A stretch of DNA of 8,582 nucleotides from an uncultured bacterium (GCA_937967775.1 CALCJH010000313.1:1-8582), one strand, 5' to 3'; shown: positions 1 through 6,958, numbered from the stretch's first letter. The notes: a model not told the origin generated them from the sequence alone. Numbers and translations are program-made.

Positions 1-149
1 TTCTGCCATTCACCCTGGAGCAGTGGGAGGAGGCTTTCCACGCCAGGTTGAAGAACAAGGGCGTCGAGGTCAACCTGCAGGCGTTCCGGCGGGGACGAAG
101 CGAGGCGGAGAGTGTGGAGATTGAATCCCCCGGTCTTCAAATGGCCTGA
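1..149 (+). CDS. C-terminal fragment, possible zinc-dependent (MDR) dehydrogenase
   Basis: An open frame runs in from the left edge (first full codon at base 3) and stops at TGA 147-149, giving 48 visible residues. It begins LPFTLEQWEEAFHAR and continues KNKGVEVNLQAF before a polar tail. The pattern of a hydrophobic-Pro-Phe turn, an acidic helix with EAF, then KGV and a short beta strand is how many medium-chain dehydrogenases (sorbitol or threonine dehydrogenase type) end, where the last strand follows the helix that contains 'EAF'. No catalytic or cofactor motif is inside the window, so the family call rests on this tail alone. The polar extension after the last strand is longer than usual for the family. 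It reads in the same direction as the symporter that starts about 100 bases later and could share its transcript. Confidence 0.45.
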   Translation, partial: LPFTLEQWEEAFHARLKNKGVEVNLQAFRRGRSEAESVEIESPGLQMA

Positions 150-193
150 TTACATGAAATGACACTCCCGCAATAATCTGCAGGGAAGAACCG

Positions 194-226
194 CCGGCGC
201 CCTCTTGTGAACTCGGGGAGCGCCGG
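194..226 (+). other. Leader hairpin before the symporter gene
   Basis: CCGGCGC at 194-200 is the exact reverse complement of GCGCCGG at 220-226, giving a 7-bp GC stem with a 19-base loop that can extend by a few pairs past a bulge. It sits between the upstream stop codon and the symporter ribosome-binding site and has no T-run after it, so it is a poor intrinsic terminator. It may be an mRNA leader structure or simply GC-rich sequence. The first part of this 102-base gap holds an AATAAT (172-177) that could be a -10 element, but I see no matching -35, so no promoter is called. Confidence 0.3.
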
Positions 227-237
227 ATGCTTGCGCG

Positions 238-250
238 GGAAGGAGAGGGG
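238..250 (+). promoter_or_regulatory. Shine-Dalgarno site fixing the symporter start
   Basis: GGAAGGAG (238-245) lies 6 bases before the TTG at 252. The in-frame GTG at 207 has no comparable purine run and would add 15 polar residues before the first membrane helix, with the SD inside the coding region. This site therefore favours TTG 252. Confidence 0.7.
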
Positions 251-251
251 A

Positions 252-1850
252 TTGAACTTCTACGTTCTGTCCATTGTGGTGGCTGCGTATGTGCTGGTCG
301 TCGCCTACCTCGGGTGGCTGGGGTACCGGCGGACGCGCAGCGCAGCGGATTACCTGGTGGGGGGACGCCAGGTGCATCCTATGCTTATGGCCCTGGCCTA
401 CGGCAGCACGTTCATCAGCACCGCCGCCATAGTGGGATTCGGCGGCGTTGCGGCGATGTATGGCTTAAGTCTGCTGTGGCTGGTGATGCTGAACATCTTT
501 TTCGGCATCTTTGTCGCTTTCGTGGTCTTCGGCAGGGCCACGCGGCGGATGGGAGCCCGGCTGGATGCGCACACATTCCCGGAGTTGCTCGGACGGCGAT
601 TCCGGTCCCGCTTTATTCAGGGATTCTCAGGAGCGGTCATTGCTCTGCTGATGCCCCTTTATGCGGCGGGCGTGATGATCGGGGGAGCACGCTTCCTGGA
701 GGTCCAGCTGCATCTGGACTTCAATCTGGCCCTGTTCGTATTCTCCGCCGTAGTGGTCTCCTACGTGTTCTTCGGCGGGCTGAAGGGGGTCATCTACACG
801 GATGCCTTCCAGGGCGGCATCATGTTCGCGGCGATGGTCATCCTGCTCTTCGCCACCTACTCGCACCTGCGCGGCTTTGCCAGTCACAGAGCTCTAACGG
901 AGCTGGCTCCGCTGGTACCAGCGAAGCTGGCGGAGATGGGTCACCGGGGATGGACCGCCATGCCCGAGTTCGGGTCGCCGCTCTGGTTCACGGTGGTGAC
1001 CACCATCATCATGGGGGTCGGCATCGGGGTGCTGGCCCAGCCTCAGCTGGCGTTGCGCTTCATGACGGTGCGGAGTAGCCGTGAGCTTTACCGGGCGCTT
1101 ATTCCCGGATCCCTGTTCATCCTTTGCATCCCCGGCGTGGCTTATATGGTCGGAGCGCTCAGCAACCTGTATTTCATGAAGCACGAGGGCAAGCTGGCTA
1201 TCGCTATGGTGATGGACCCTTCAGGCAAGCCCAACGTGGACAAGATCATTCCCACCTATATCCAGCATGCCATGCCGGAATGGTTCGGCTATCTCTTTAT
1301 GCTGGCTCTCCTGGCCGCGGCTATGTCCACCCTCAGCGGACAGTTCCACGCCATCGGCACGTCCATCGGCCGCGACCTGTATCAGCAGGCGCTGGCGCGG
1401 GGGCGCCATCAGGAGCGCACTTTGCCCATTGCCAAGCTGGGCGTCTTCTTCGGTTTCGTTCTTACCATCACCCTGGCGTACCGGCTGCAGCCAGGGATCA
1501 TCGCCGTGGCGACGGCGCTCTTTTTCGGAATGTGTGCGGCGGTCTTCCTTCCGGCTTATGTAGCCGCTCTGTTCTGGAAGCGGGCCACCCGGGCCGGCGT
1601 GACGGTGGGCATGGTGGCCGGTCTGGTGGTGTGGGCGCTGTGGGTGCTTTTCGTGCACGAACGCGAGTCCGCAGCTCTTGGAATCTCCCAGATGCTGTTT
1701 GGCAAGCCGAGCATCGCCGCCGGGACGAAATGGACTGTCGTAGATTCCCTGATCGTGGCGCTGCCTGTCTCCGTGCTGGTCACCTGGCTGGTGTCGCTCG
1801 TGACACCGCCGATGAAGGCGGAGGAACTGGATGCCTCGTTCGGGAGATAG
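252..1850 (+). CDS. Sodium:solute symporter (SSS family)
   Basis: Inner-membrane secondary transporter of the SSS family (PutP/PanF/ActP/vSGLT fold), expected to drive solute uptake with sodium. The 532-residue product is very hydrophobic with about 13 membrane segments. Helix 1 (about 4-24) is followed by SAADYLVGGR (30-39), then helix 2 with YGSTFISTAAIVGFGG (50-65). FFGGLKGVIYTDAFQGG near 173-189 matches the classic family signature. LAAAMSTLSGQ (354-364) corresponds to the helix whose small and hydroxyl residues bind sodium in vSGLT; S359 and T360 fit that site. The length is normal for the family. Start at TTG 252 is chosen for its SD and because the protein then begins at the first helix. 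It runs convergently toward the porin/PaaK operon. The substrate cannot be read from sequence; an organic or aromatic acid is suggested only by the neighbours, and sugar, proline or pantothenate remain possible. Confidence 0.92.
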   Translation: MNFYVLSIVVAAYVLVVAYLGWLGYRRTRSAADYLVGGRQVHPMLMALAYGSTFISTAAIVGFGGVAAMYGLSLLWLVMLNIFFGIFVAFVVFGRATRRMGARLDAHTFPELLGRRFRSRFIQGFSGAVIALLMPLYAAGVMIGGARFLEVQLHLDFNLALFVFSAVVVSYVFFGGLKGVIYTDAFQGGIMFAAMVILLFATYSHLRGFASHRALTELAPLVPAKLAEMGHRGWTAMPEFGSPLWFTVVTTIIMGVGIGVLAQPQLALRFMTVRSSRELYRALIPGSLFILCIPGVAYMVGALSNLYFMKHEGKLAIAMVMDPSGKPNVDKIIPTYIQHAMPEWFGYLFMLALLAAAMSTLSGQFHAIGTSIGRDLYQQALARGRHQERTLPIAKLGVFFGFVLTITLAYRLQPGIIAVATALFFGMCAAVFLPAYVAALFWKRATRAGVTVGMVAGLVVWALWVLFVHERESAALGISQMLFGKPSIAAGTKWTVVDSLIVALPVSVLVTWLVSLVTPPMKAEELDASFGR

Positions 1851-1883
1851 CCGTCGGGCTGGATGAAGAGCCGACGAGGAGAA

Positions 1884-1907
1884 AGCCCTCTCCCGGAGGA
1901 GAGGGCT
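1884..1907. terminator. Bidirectional intrinsic terminator between convergent genes
   Basis: AGCCCTCTCC (1884-1893) pairs perfectly with GGAGAGGGCT (1898-1907), a 10-bp stem closed by a CGGA tetraloop. It is followed on the plus strand by GTTTGCT and on the minus strand by TTTCTCC. It lies in the 88-base gap between the symporter stop (1850) and the porin stop (1939) and would end both transcripts. The T-runs are short, but the stem is strong and the placement is ideal. Confidence 0.8.
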
Positions 1908-1938
1908 GTTTGCTGAAATCTCGGATATCAAACCCGAC

Positions 1939-3057
1939 TCAGAATCCGGTGAAGAGCTCCACGTAGGCAAGATCGTTCTTCACACTGGCCGCTCCGGCGG
2001 GTTGAGACTCCAGATTACGTTCATACTCCGCCTGGATCCACACGGTGGGCTTCAAGGGCTTCACCACGGACAGCGCGATCTGCCGCTTGTCCCAGGTATA
2101 CTGGCTGGGGGTCACCGGCAAATCAATGTCCACGCCTGCATACCGGACATATGCCTTCGGCTTCATCCCCTTGGGACTGTAACCTGCAAGCAGTTCAAAC
2201 CCTGACTGCTTGATGTCGCTGGTCTTGCCTTCGATGTAAATCGCCTGGGCAATGTAGTTCTTCCAGGGATACGTGAGATAAGCGCCGTAGCGGTTGTGCG
2301 TTCGGGACGTGTGCGGCCCCGCGAAGCGCGAAACGGGAACGCCGCCGATTGTGTCCGTTCCGTTCAGGAAGTCCAGGTCGGACCGATCCAGATGCCCGAA
2401 GCTTCCGGTGACGCCCAGTCGCGCGCCGGCCTTGTTGAGCAATCCAACCTTGGCGTCAATCTGCAGGCTCTCGTTGATGTCGTGCGGAATGTCCCGGTCG
2501 GCCAGGCTCCGGACGGTGTTGGTCCCGTCCAGCGTCACATCGCCGATGCCTCGGTTGCCGATGCGCATCCCCGTAAGCAGGGCGACGCCCGCCTCGTACC
2601 CTTTTTCGGGCGCGTTCACGAAGTACTGGATGCCCTGAGCCCTGTCCTGAGTGAACGCCTCGGAGAAGATGCCGTAGTTCGAAAACTTCCTGTTGGGGTA
2701 TGACGGCGTGATCGCGAAGGCCATTCGCCGGCCTTTGCCGACCCGAACAGTGCCGACCGGCATCTTGAAGTCCGCATACGCGCTCTCCAGATAGGTCCGG
2801 TAGGGCTCTGCCGCTGAGACGGCCGGCACGTAGTTGTGCACGTACCACTCCGCATACGCCGTGGTGTTAGGGTCTATCTGCGCTGTCGCCGACAGCGACA
2901 CCCTGTCCACCCGGAACCGCACCGCGCCACCCTGCGGCGCATAGAAACGATGCTGCGCGTAGCCGTGCCACACGACCTCTGCGCTCCGCGCCACCCCCGG
3001 CAACAGAAGCAAGCCCAGCAAAACTCCCGCCGCCGCTCCTTTCAGTGCTCGCGCCAT
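1939..3057 (-). CDS. Putative outer-membrane beta-barrel porin
   Basis: The 372-residue product starts MARALKGAAAGVLLGLLLLP and has a clear Sec signal peptide with likely cleavage after ARSA (residue 26), so the mature protein begins EVVWHGY. The rest is rich in alternating aromatic/hydrophobic strands and short turns (for example RFRVDRVSLSATAQI, AYAEWYVH, PKAYVRYAG, TVWIQAEYERNL). It ends VELFTGF; a terminal Phe is the typical signal for BAM-mediated assembly. Together these point to a trimeric porin-like channel in the outer membrane, with a loose feel of the phosphate-selective (OprO/P) type, though I cannot name the family. ATG 3057 is chosen over an ATG at 3213 because GGAGG (3067-3071) lies 9 bases upstream, the signal peptide starts there, and the longer form would overlap the ligase gene. 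It follows PaaK-2 by 38 bases and is probably the last gene of the operon. It may admit the acid the ligases use (inference). Confidence 0.8.
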   Translation of the reverse strand: MARALKGAAAGVLLGLLLLPGVARSAEVVWHGYAQHRFYAPQGGAVRFRVDRVSLSATAQIDPNTTAYAEWYVHNYVPAVSAAEPYRTYLESAYADFKMPVGTVRVGKGRRMAFAITPSYPNRKFSNYGIFSEAFTQDRAQGIQYFVNAPEKGYEAGVALLTGMRIGNRGIGDVTLDGTNTVRSLADRDIPHDINESLQIDAKVGLLNKAGARLGVTGSFGHLDRSDLDFLNGTDTIGGVPVSRFAGPHTSRTHNRYGAYLTYPWKNYIAQAIYIEGKTSDIKQSGFELLAGYSPKGMKPKAYVRYAGVDIDLPVTPSQYTWDKRQIALSVVKPLKPTVWIQAEYERNLESQPAGAASVKNDLAYVELFTGF

Positions 3058-3079
3058 CGTTGAGTTCCTCCGTTCTCGG

Positions 3080-3095
3080 CCGGCACGCCTGCCGG
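3080..3095 (-). other. Intercistronic hairpin between PaaK-2 and porin
   Basis: CCGGCA (3080-3085) pairs with TGCCGG (3090-3095) around a 4-base loop. The hairpin begins directly after the PaaK-2 stop codon (3096-3098) and ends before the porin SD. No T-run follows on the minus strand, so it is not a convincing terminator; it could protect or separate the two parts of the message, lowering or raising porin expression relative to the ligases. Confidence 0.35.
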
Positions 3096-4433
3096 TCAGA
3101 ACACTCTTTTGTCTATCACCCGTTTCGCCTTGCCCTGGCTCCTCTGGATGGATTTCGGCTCCACGAGCGATACCGTCGGAGTGATTCCACATTCCGACTG
3201 GACTTTGTGACATATCTTCTTTTCCAGCTCCACCAGTCCGGCCATTCGGCCTTCGAAGATCTCCGGGGTCACCTCCACCCGGATCTCCAGCGTGTCCAGC
3301 GCTCCGACACGGTCCAGAACCAGCTCGTAGTGCGGCTCTACCCCTTCGATCTCCAGCAGGACGTTTTCGATCTGGGACGGGAAGACATTCACCCCGCGGA
3401 TGATCATCATGTCATCCGTCCTGCCCTGCACGCGCGCCATCCGCCGGAACGTGCGCCCGCACGAGCAGGGCGAGGAATCCAGACGCGTCAGGTCGCGCGT
3501 GCGATACCGCAACAGCGGTATCCCTTCCTTGGTCAGCGTGGTGAGGACCAGCTCCCCGGTGTAGCCTTCGGGCAGGGCCTCGCCCGTCTCCGGGTTGATG
3601 ATCTCCGCCAGGAAATGGTCCTCGTTTATGTGCAGGCCGTTTTTGTTCAGGCACTCACCCGAAACACCCGGCCCCATCACCTCCGAGAGCCCGTAGTTGT
3701 CCGTTGCCAGGATCTGCAGCTTGGCTTCGATCTCCCGACGGAGTGTCTCCGACGATGGCTCCGCTCCGAAGAGGCCGACGCGCAGGCTGAGCTCGTCCGG
3801 GCTCACTCCCATCTCATACATCGTTTCCGCGATGTGCAGGGCGTAACTGGGAGTCCCTACCAGGGCCGTCGCCCCGAAATCCTTCATCAGACGGACCTGC
3901 CGCTCCGTGTTGCCACTGGAGACGGGGATGACGCTTGCTCCGATGCGCTCTGATCCCTGGTGCAGTCCGAATCCTCCCGTGAACAGGCCGTAGCCGAAGG
4001 AGATGTGGACGACATCGTGGCGGGTCACTCCGCCAGCCGTGAGCAGCCGGGCCACCAGATCGGACCAGTTGCGCAGATCTCTGCGGGTATATCCCACCAC
4101 AGTGGAAAGCCCTGTGGTGCCGGAGGATGCGTGGATGCGGACGATATCCTTCAGTGGCGCGGCGAAAAGCCCGTACGGGTAGGCGGCCCGCATGTCGTCC
4201 TTGCAGGTGAAGGGCAGCTTCTGGACATCCTCCAGCGTCCGGATGTCCTCGGGCTTGACACCCGCGTTGTCGAGCTTCTCGCGGTAGAACGGGACCCGTT
4301 CGTAGACGCGCCTGACCGTCGCCTGGAGCCTTTCGAGTTGGAGCTTCTCCAGCTCCTCGCGGGACATCGTCTCCGCCTTCGGATCCCAGAGGCGGTGCTT
4401 CAGAGGGGGAAGCCGGCGTTTCAGCGTGCTCAT
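3096..4433 (-). CDS. paaK: Phenylacetate-CoA ligase-like enzyme, second copy (PaaK-2)
   Basis: AMP-forming acyl-CoA ligase of the PaaK family: acid + ATP + CoA gives acyl-CoA + AMP + PPi, in the cytoplasm. The 445 residues match the family length. Visible motifs: the N-terminal [20 protein letters not shown] (32-50 region), LPFTCKDD (73-80), the P-loop region [16 protein letters not shown] (101-116), then [51 protein letters not shown], and the C-terminal QGKAKRV with the lysine used in adenylation. Notably the P-loop carries Leu109-Ser110 (CTT TCC) where PaaK-1 and typical PaaKs have Lys-Pro. It is clearly paralogous to PaaK-1, with more than half of residues identical by eye. Its ATG starts 1 base after the ACT stop with only a weak SD (TAGG), so its translation is probably coupled. 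The substrate may be another aryl or phenolic acid rather than phenylacetate. Confidence 0.9.
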   Translation of the reverse strand: MSTLKRRLPPLKHRLWDPKAETMSREELEKLQLERLQATVRRVYERVPFYREKLDNAGVKPEDIRTLEDVQKLPFTCKDDMRAAYPYGLFAAPLKDIVRIHASSGTTGLSTVVGYTRRDLRNWSDLVARLLTAGGVTRHDVVHISFGYGLFTGGFGLHQGSERIGASVIPVSSGNTERQVRLMKDFGATALVGTPSYALHIAETMYEMGVSPDELSLRVGLFGAEPSSETLRREIEAKLQILATDNYGLSEVMGPGVSGECLNKNGLHINEDHFLAEIINPETGEALPEGYTGELVLTTLTKEGIPLLRYRTRDLTRLDSSPCSCGRTFRRMARVQGRTDDMMIIRGVNVFPSQIENVLLEIEGVEPHYELVLDRVGALDTLEIRVEVTPEIFEGRMAGLVELEKKICHKVQSECGITPTVSLVEPKSIQRSQGKAKRVIDKRVF

Positions 4434-4434
4434 C

Positions 4435-4866
4435 CTACAGCCGGTGCACCTGTTCTCCGGTCAACAGCGTCACGTTGTTCTTCTGGAGCACCTCGCGCGC
4501 CCGCTCCGTATCCTCTGACCGCAACACCACAATGGCTTTCTCCCCGCTCTTGCCTACGAAGGCGTAGAGATACTCGATGTTGATGCCCGCGTCCGCCAGG
4601 CAGCGTATGATGGAAGCCAGTCCTCCCGGCCGGTCCTCCACCTCCACAGCCAGCACTTCGGTCTCGCTGGCGCTGAATCCCGCCTCTGCCAGCGCCTGAC
4701 GGGCCTGCACGGGATCGCTGACGATCAGGCGCAGCAGACCGTAATCAATGGTGTCCGCGATGGAGGCCGCGCGGATGTTCACTCCCCTGCTCGCCAGCGC
4801 CTCCGTCACTTCGGCCAGACGGCCCTTCTTGTTCTCCAGAAAAACGGTGATCTGGCTGACCTTCAT
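4435..4866 (-). CDS. Tandem ACT-domain protein
   Basis: Small 143-residue cytoplasmic protein made of two ACT modules and nothing else. ACT-1 (about 1-66): [17 protein letters not shown] with Gly15 in the ligand loop, then [15 protein letters not shown]-2 (about 69-140): [17 protein letters not shown] with Gly81-Gly82, then [17 protein letters not shown] domains bind amino acids or similar small ligands and switch partner activity. Free-standing tandem ACT proteins are often found next to phenylacetate-CoA ligase genes, sometimes with indolepyruvate ferredoxin oxidoreductase (family knowledge). Here one lies between two ligases: its ATG overlaps the PaaK-1 stop in ATGA, and its SD (AGGAGG, 4878-4883) is built from PaaK-1 Arg codons. 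The likely role is to sense Phe, Tyr, Trp or an aryl acid and adjust the ligases, which is inference; no DNA-binding part is present. Confidence 0.88.
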   Translation of the reverse strand: MKVSQITVFLENKKGRLAEVTEALASRGVNIRAASIADTIDYGLLRLIVSDPVQARQALAEAGFSASETEVLAVEVEDRPGGLASIIRCLADAGINIEYLYAFVGKSGEKAIVVLRSEDTERAREVLQKNNVTLLTGEQVHRL

Positions 4867-6200
4867 ATTCCGAGGTCCCTCCTATCCACGATCCGCTTGG
4901 CCTTTCCCTCGCTGCGCGCGATGGACTTGGGCTCCACCAGACGCACCTTGATGGAAAGGCCCAGCATGCTCTCAAGCTCTTTCAGAATCTTCATCTCCAG
5001 GGCTTCCATCCGGCGGACCTCATCGGAGATGACGTCCTCGGACACTTCCACCCAGAGCTCCACTTCGTCCAGCCGGCCGGGCTGGCGGTCAATGACCAGC
5101 TGGTAGTGCGGCTCCGTCCCCTCCACAGCTCCCAGCACCTGCTCGATCTGGGACGGGAAGACGTTTACCCCCCGGATGATAAGCATGTCGTCGGTCCGGC
5201 CGGAGACCTTCGCCATCCGCCGCAGGGTCCTGCCACACTTGCACTGCCCGGGGATGAAGTAGGTGATGTCTCGCGTGCGGTAACGGATGAGCGGCAGCCC
5301 CGTCTTGGTCAGCGTGGTGAAGACCAGCTCGCCGTGAGCTCCCTCCAGGACATGTTCCAGCGTCGTGGGATTGATGATCTCCGGGAAGAAGTGGTCCTCC
5401 GCGATGTGCAGCCCGCTCTGCGCCAGGCATTCATAGGCAACGCCGGGGCCAATGACCTCCGATAGACCGTAGATGTCCAGCGCCCGGATGCACAGAGACC
5501 TCTCGATCTCCTGGCGCATACTCTCGGACCAGGGTTCGGCTCCGTGGAATCCCACCCGCAGGGGCAGCGCCTCGAAGTTGATGCCCATCTCACGCCCTGT
5601 CTCGCCCAGCACGATGGCGTAGGACGGGGTGCAGCAAAGGGCGGTGGTCCCGAAGTCCTCCATTACCTGCAGCTGGCGCTTGGTGTTCCCTGCGCTGGTG
5701 GGCACCACGGCGGCTCCAATGCGCGCGGCTCCGTAGTGGGCTCCCAGTCCTCCCGTGAAGAGTCCATAGCCGTAGGAGTTCTGGACGATGTCGTTGGAAG
5801 TCACCCCGCCGGCCGCCAGCGTGCGGCCCATCACTTCGCCCCAGATCTCGATGTCGGCCCGGGTGTAGCCCACAACGGTCGGCTTGCCGGTGGTCCCGGA
5901 GGAGGCGTGGATCTCCACGATCTCCGAGAGCGGCGCGCTAAACATTCCGAAGGGATAGGCTTCCCGGAAATCGTCCTTGGTGATGAAAGGCAGCCGGGGC
6001 AGATCCTCGACGCCGTGGATGTCTTCGGGGGAAACGCCTGCTTCGCTCCACTTGCGGCGGTAGACCTCCACGGTCTCGTAGGCGCGGCGAACGACCGCAC
6101 GTAGCCGCTCATCCTGCAGGGTCCGCAGTCTGTCAGGCGGCATCGCCTCAGCCGGGCTGATCAATGCCCGGCTGGATTCCAGATCCGGAAGAGTCTTCAA
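4863..6200 (-). CDS. paaK: Phenylacetate-CoA ligase, first copy (PaaK-1)
   Basis: AMP-forming phenylacetate-CoA ligase family member, cytoplasmic, 445 residues (normal length). Motifs in order: [15 protein letters not shown] (28-42), [16 protein letters not shown] (70-85), complete P-loop [16 protein letters not shown] (98-113), [36 protein letters not shown], the [10 protein letters not shown] metal/turn segment, [20 protein letters not shown] hinge, and a C-terminal [11 protein letters not shown] with the adenylation lysine. Unlike PaaK-2, the P-loop Lys106-Pro107 is intact, so this copy looks canonical. The start is TTG 6200: GAGGT (6209-6213) lies 8 bases upstream and the N-terminus then aligns with PaaK-2 at equal length; Met20 is a weaker alternative. 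It is the first gene of the probable operon and overlaps the ACT gene by 4 bases. Phenylacetate is the likeliest substrate; indoleacetate, 4-hydroxyphenylacetate or benzoate-type acids cannot be excluded. Confidence 0.92.
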   Translation of the reverse strand: MKTLPDLESSRALISPAEAMPPDRLRTLQDERLRAVVRRAYETVEVYRRKWSEAGVSPEDIHGVEDLPRLPFITKDDFREAYPFGMFSAPLSEIVEIHASSGTTGKPTVVGYTRADIEIWGEVMGRTLAAGGVTSNDIVQNSYGYGLFTGGLGAHYGAARIGAAVVPTSAGNTKRQLQVMEDFGTTALCCTPSYAIVLGETGREMGINFEALPLRVGFHGAEPWSESMRQEIERSLCIRALDIYGLSEVIGPGVAYECLAQSGLHIAEDHFFPEIINPTTLEHVLEGAHGELVFTTLTKTGLPLIRYRTRDITYFIPGQCKCGRTLRRMAKVSGRTDDMLIIRGVNVFPSQIEQVLGAVEGTEPHYQLVIDRQPGRLDEVELWVEVSEDVISDEVRRMEALEMKILKELESMLGLSIKVRLVEPKSIARSEGKAKRIVDRRDLGI

Positions 6201-6252
6201 CTGTCACGACCTCATCGCTGCCCGTGGGGGGCGGCTCTGGTATGGTTTTAAA

Positions 6253-6288
6253 GCGCCCGCCCGTCACACCCCGCGCCCGGGCGGGCGC
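6253..6288 (-). terminator. Strong GC hairpin, terminator or attenuator
   Basis: GCGCCCGCCCG (6253-6263) pairs perfectly with CGGGCGGGCGC (6278-6288): an 11-bp all-GC stem with a 14-base loop. On the minus strand it is followed by TTTAAAACC, so it most likely terminates the ferritin-like gene (stop at 6331). The T-run is only three bases. Only 52 bases remain from the stem to the PaaK-1 start and I see no clear sigma-70 promoter in them, so the hairpin may instead be a partial terminator inside a common transcript. Confidence 0.55.
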
Positions 6289-6308
6289 CAAATCCTCTGA
6301 TTCTCTGC

Positions 6309-6343
6309 GATGCAGATGCCGGCCGGCTTTTCAGACCTGCATC
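6309..6343 (-). other. Inverted repeat over the ferritin-like gene's stop codon
   Basis: GATGCAG (6309-6315) is the reverse complement of CTGCATC (6337-6343). The 21-base loop contains the self-complementary GCCGGCCGGC (6318-6327) and the TGA stop (6331-6333). It may add to mRNA 3'-end structure before the stronger hairpin downstream, but could be chance in GC-rich DNA. Confidence 0.25.
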
Positions 6344-6855
6344 CAGCGCTCTTCCATCGCCAGCATCGCATCCGGCTGGGTCAGGAAATCCAACGAGTCC
6401 TGAATGATCTCGAAATGGCGGATCTCCTCTTGCGCCAGGAACTCATAGAACTTGCGCGCTTCCGGGTCGCGCGCCTTCTGGGCGGCCTGCGCATAGAAAT
6501 GGTGGCCGTGCCGCTCCATCTCCATTGCGGTGCGGTAGGCCTCCTCGCGGGCTTCGTCCTGGTGCGCGGCCTGCTCGTACTGCCAGCCGAACTGCTCGAA
6601 GATGCCTTTGACCCCTCGGGCCATATCCGCCTTCGTGATGACCGCCGCGCTGGAAGGCGCTTCGGCGATCCCGGTCTCAGCATACTTCTTGATGATGTCC
6701 ATGTGCTTCAGCTCCTCGCGGGCGAGGAACTCGAAGGTAGCCTTGGCGAGTTTGTCCTCGCACGCGGCGCTGGCGTCGGTGAGGATCTTATAGCCCTGCT
6801 TCTCGTTGTTCAGGGCCATCTCCAGCACCTCTCGCGGATCATCCGGTATCTGCAT
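6331..6855 (-). CDS. Rubrerythrin-like ferritin-family diiron protein
   Basis: Cytoplasmic 174-residue four-helix protein of the rubrerythrin/ferritin-like family. Helix 1 has NNEKQGY with Glu18; helix 2 has FEFLAREELKH with Glu48-x-x-His51; helix 3 has MEMERHGHHFY with Glu112/Glu114; helix 4 has YEFLAQEEIRH with Glu144-x-x-His147. The two halves repeat the same E...ExxH plan, which supplies the diiron ligands. Such proteins usually reduce peroxide or handle iron in anaerobes. No Cys-x-x-Cys pair is present, so the rubredoxin domain of classical rubrerythrin is missing and electrons would come from a separate partner. ATG 6855 is chosen because GGAG (6866-6869) lies 10 bases upstream and homology begins there; the longer frame to 7227 would run antisense into the sulfatase. 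It is divergent from the sulfatase and upstream of the PaaK operon, from which a hairpin separates it. Confidence 0.85.
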   Translation of the reverse strand: MQIPDDPREVLEMALNNEKQGYKILTDASAACEDKLAKATFEFLAREELKHMDIIKKYAETGIAEAPSSAAVITKADMARGVKGIFEQFGWQYEQAAHQDEAREEAYRTAMEMERHGHHFYAQAAQKARDPEARKFYEFLAQEEIRHFEIIQDSLDFLTQPDAMLAMEERWMQV

Positions 6856-6881
6856 GGTCTCGTTACTCCCCAGAAATGTTT

Positions 6882-6891
6882 GTAAGCTTAC
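6882..6891. repeat. Perfect palindrome A, operator-like
   Basis: GTAAGCTTAC reads the same on both strands. It lies 27 bases before the diiron-protein start codon (upstream of its SD), a position where a bound protein would affect that gene's transcription. It shares 8 of 10 bases with palindrome B, with compensating changes in both arms. Confidence 0.35.
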
Positions 6892-6958
6892 CGGCCGGGG
6901 CCGGCTCTTTATGTTCGCGCCGCGCGGACGGGGTCTGCAATAGGCTGTTAGTACTCCC

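Noticed and set aside
207..251. Upstream GTG start for the symporter
   Set aside because: It adds 15 polar residues with no SD, and a strong SD lies just before TTG 252 where the first membrane helix begins.
150..251. Sigma-70 promoter for the symporter (ATGACA at 159-164 or TTACAT at 150-155 with AATAAT at 172-177)
   Set aside because: ATGACA is too close to AATAAT, and TTACAT matches the -35 consensus poorly, so no pair is convincing.
1221..1970. A 249-residue open frame on the minus strand opposite the symporter
   Set aside because: It covers symporter helices, is low in hydrophobic structure, crosses the terminator hairpin and resembles no protein family.
3058..3213. Longer N-terminus for the porin from an ATG at 3213
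   Set aside because: It would overlap the end of PaaK-2 and put polar residues before the signal peptide; ATG 3057 has a good SD and gives a clean leader.
3045..3953. A 302-residue open frame on the plus strand opposite PaaK-2
   Set aside because: It is antisense to a gene with complete family motifs; the translation is rich in Arg, His, Gln and Asp and shows no recognisable domain, as expected for a shadow frame in GC-rich DNA.
6310..6885. A 191-residue hydrophobic-looking open frame on the plus strand opposite the diiron gene
   Set aside because: The Leu/Val-rich look comes from reading the complement of Glu/Gln/Lys-rich helices; the opposite strand has the ExxH motifs and an SD.
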